This document shows, one piece after another, positions 20,211-20,879 of a stretch of 20,879 nucleotides of DNA. The notes beneath the pieces are model-generated. The model did not search any database, had not been told where the DNA came from, and worked only from the letters and a program-made list of their open reading frames with translations. The translations under genes and the position numbers were made by a program. Positions within the stretch are counted from its first letter, which is position 1; each line of letters opens with the position of its first letter. Origin of the DNA: Anaerolineae bacterium (GTDB lineage Bacteria > Chloroflexota > Anaerolineae > B4-G1); the NCBI GenBank assembly GCA_016783285.1, contig JADHWW010000030.1, positions 1 through 20,879 on the forward strand. Direction: 5' to 3'.

Positions 20211-20879
20211 TCAATTCTCCATTGCCTGGGCGGTGGTGAAGGCCGCCAGGAATTGATCAACGGTGAGCAGGCCGCCCCAGGCCGGGTTGCGGGCAGCCAG
20301 CCGTTGCGAGAGTTCGGCCAGCGGGGGCAGCGTCAGGCGCGCCTGGGCCAGGAGTTCGGGCCGGGCAAAGACGTCCGCCGTGGGCCCGTGAAAGCGCAAC
20401 TGCCCCTCCACCATCACGGCCACGTGCAACGCATACTCTGCGACCAGCGTCATATCGTGGGTGATCACGATGACGGTGCGCCCGGCGGCGTGGAGTTCGC
20501 TCAGTAACTGCATCAGCGCCTCTGCGTTGCGCTGATCCTGCCCAAAGGTCGGCTCATCCAGGATCAGCGTGTCCTGGCCGACGGCCAACATTGTGGCCAC
20601 GCTCAGGCGGCGCTTTTCACCCTGACTGAGCGTGAAGGGGTTGGCGCGGGCCAGGTGGCTGAGGCCGAACTGCTCCAGTAACGCTCCCACCCGCGTCTCG
20701 ATTTCGGCTTCGGGCAGCCCCATCAGGCGCAGGCCAAAACTCAACTCGTGCGCCACCGATTCGGTGATGAATTGGTGCTCCGGGTTCTGAAAGACGTAGC
20801 CCACCCGCCGGATCAGGTCACGGGCCGCGATGCGAGTCACGTCACTGCCCTCTAGCAGCACGCTGCCGCGCGGCGGGTG
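20211..20879 (-). CDS. ECF transporter ATPase (partial, N-terminus beyond window)
   Basis: The frame is open to the window edge and covers 222 residues. It has Q-loop VFQNPEHQF, signature LSQGEKRRLSVA, Walker B TLILDEPTFGQD and switch ITHD, followed by a C-terminal extension of about 60 residues. Walker A is outside the window. The frame opens with HPPRGSVLLEGSD, which is mid-domain sequence, so the true start is further right. It could be a single EcfA-type ATPase or the second half of a tandem ATPase; the sequence here does not decide. The EcfT gene follows after 3 nt. Confidence 0.9.
   Translation of the reverse strand, partial: HPPRGSVLLEGSDVTRIAARDLIRRVGYVFQNPEHQFITESVAHELSFGLRLMGLPEAEIETRVGALLEQFGLSHLARANPFTLSQGEKRRLSVATMLAVGQDTLILDEPTFGQDQRNAEALMQLLSELHAAGRTVIVITHDMTLVAEYALHVAVMVEGQLRFHGPTADVFARPELLAQARLTLPPLAELSQRLAARNPAWGGLLTVDQFLAAFTTAQAMEN

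Overview
The window is 20.9 kb of GC-rich bacterial DNA in which every credible gene lies on the minus strand, so transcription runs from high to low coordinates. The gene content is chromosomal and mostly housekeeping. It includes an ECF transporter, peptide deformylase, a CydDC-like exporter pair, ferrous iron uptake, a SEC-C methionine aminopeptidase and a corrinoid adenosyltransferase. Short palindromic or tandem repeats sit in many gaps and even inside genes. This combination, with a TrmB-family regulator and a PucC/BCD-family transporter in an otherwise non-photosynthetic context, fits an uncultured member of the Chloroflexota, perhaps Anaerolineae-like. That assignment is an inference from gene families and repeat style; no rRNA or tRNA is present to settle it.

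Layout from right (upstream) to left. (1) 20879-19386: the 3' part of an ECF transporter ATPase and EcfT. (2) 19244-12078: a tightly packed run, probably one or two operons: a UbiE-like methyltransferase, an isoprenylcysteine-type membrane methyltransferase, def, a small DUF2249-like protein, cydD-like, cydC-like and a PucC/BCD-family MFS protein. (3) 11872-8202: an iron-uptake operon with a readable promoter and two identical 12-bp palindromic operator boxes. It encodes a DtxR-type regulator fused to one FeoA-like domain, a second DtxR/MntR-type regulator fused to two FeoA domains, and FeoB. (4) 8097-7405: an aspartate/glutamate racemase with the Thr/Cys catalytic pair. (5) 7162-4386: a probable leaderless promoter, map with an N-terminal SEC-C zinc motif, cobO, and an AlbA_2/ATPase protein. 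(6) 4372-4187: a MITE-like inverted-repeat element. (7) 4146-1546: two metallo-beta-lactamase-fold hydrolases and a concanavalin-A-like protein. (8) 1459-1: a promoter with three phased GTTAG sites, a CDP-alcohol phosphatidyltransferase, and a TrmB-family regulator cut by the window start.

The best candidate for an under-described system is the iron locus. Two successive metalloregulator-FeoA fusions with different metal-site residues precede feoB, under a promoter whose -10 is overlapped by a palindromic box, with a second box just downstream. Next in interest are the DUF2249-cydDC-PucC/BCD cluster, the phased operator in front of the CDP-alcohol phosphatidyltransferase/TrmB pair, and in-frame capture of dispersed palindromic repeats by three coding sequences. 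I see no CRISPR array, prophage, transposase, rRNA or tRNA.
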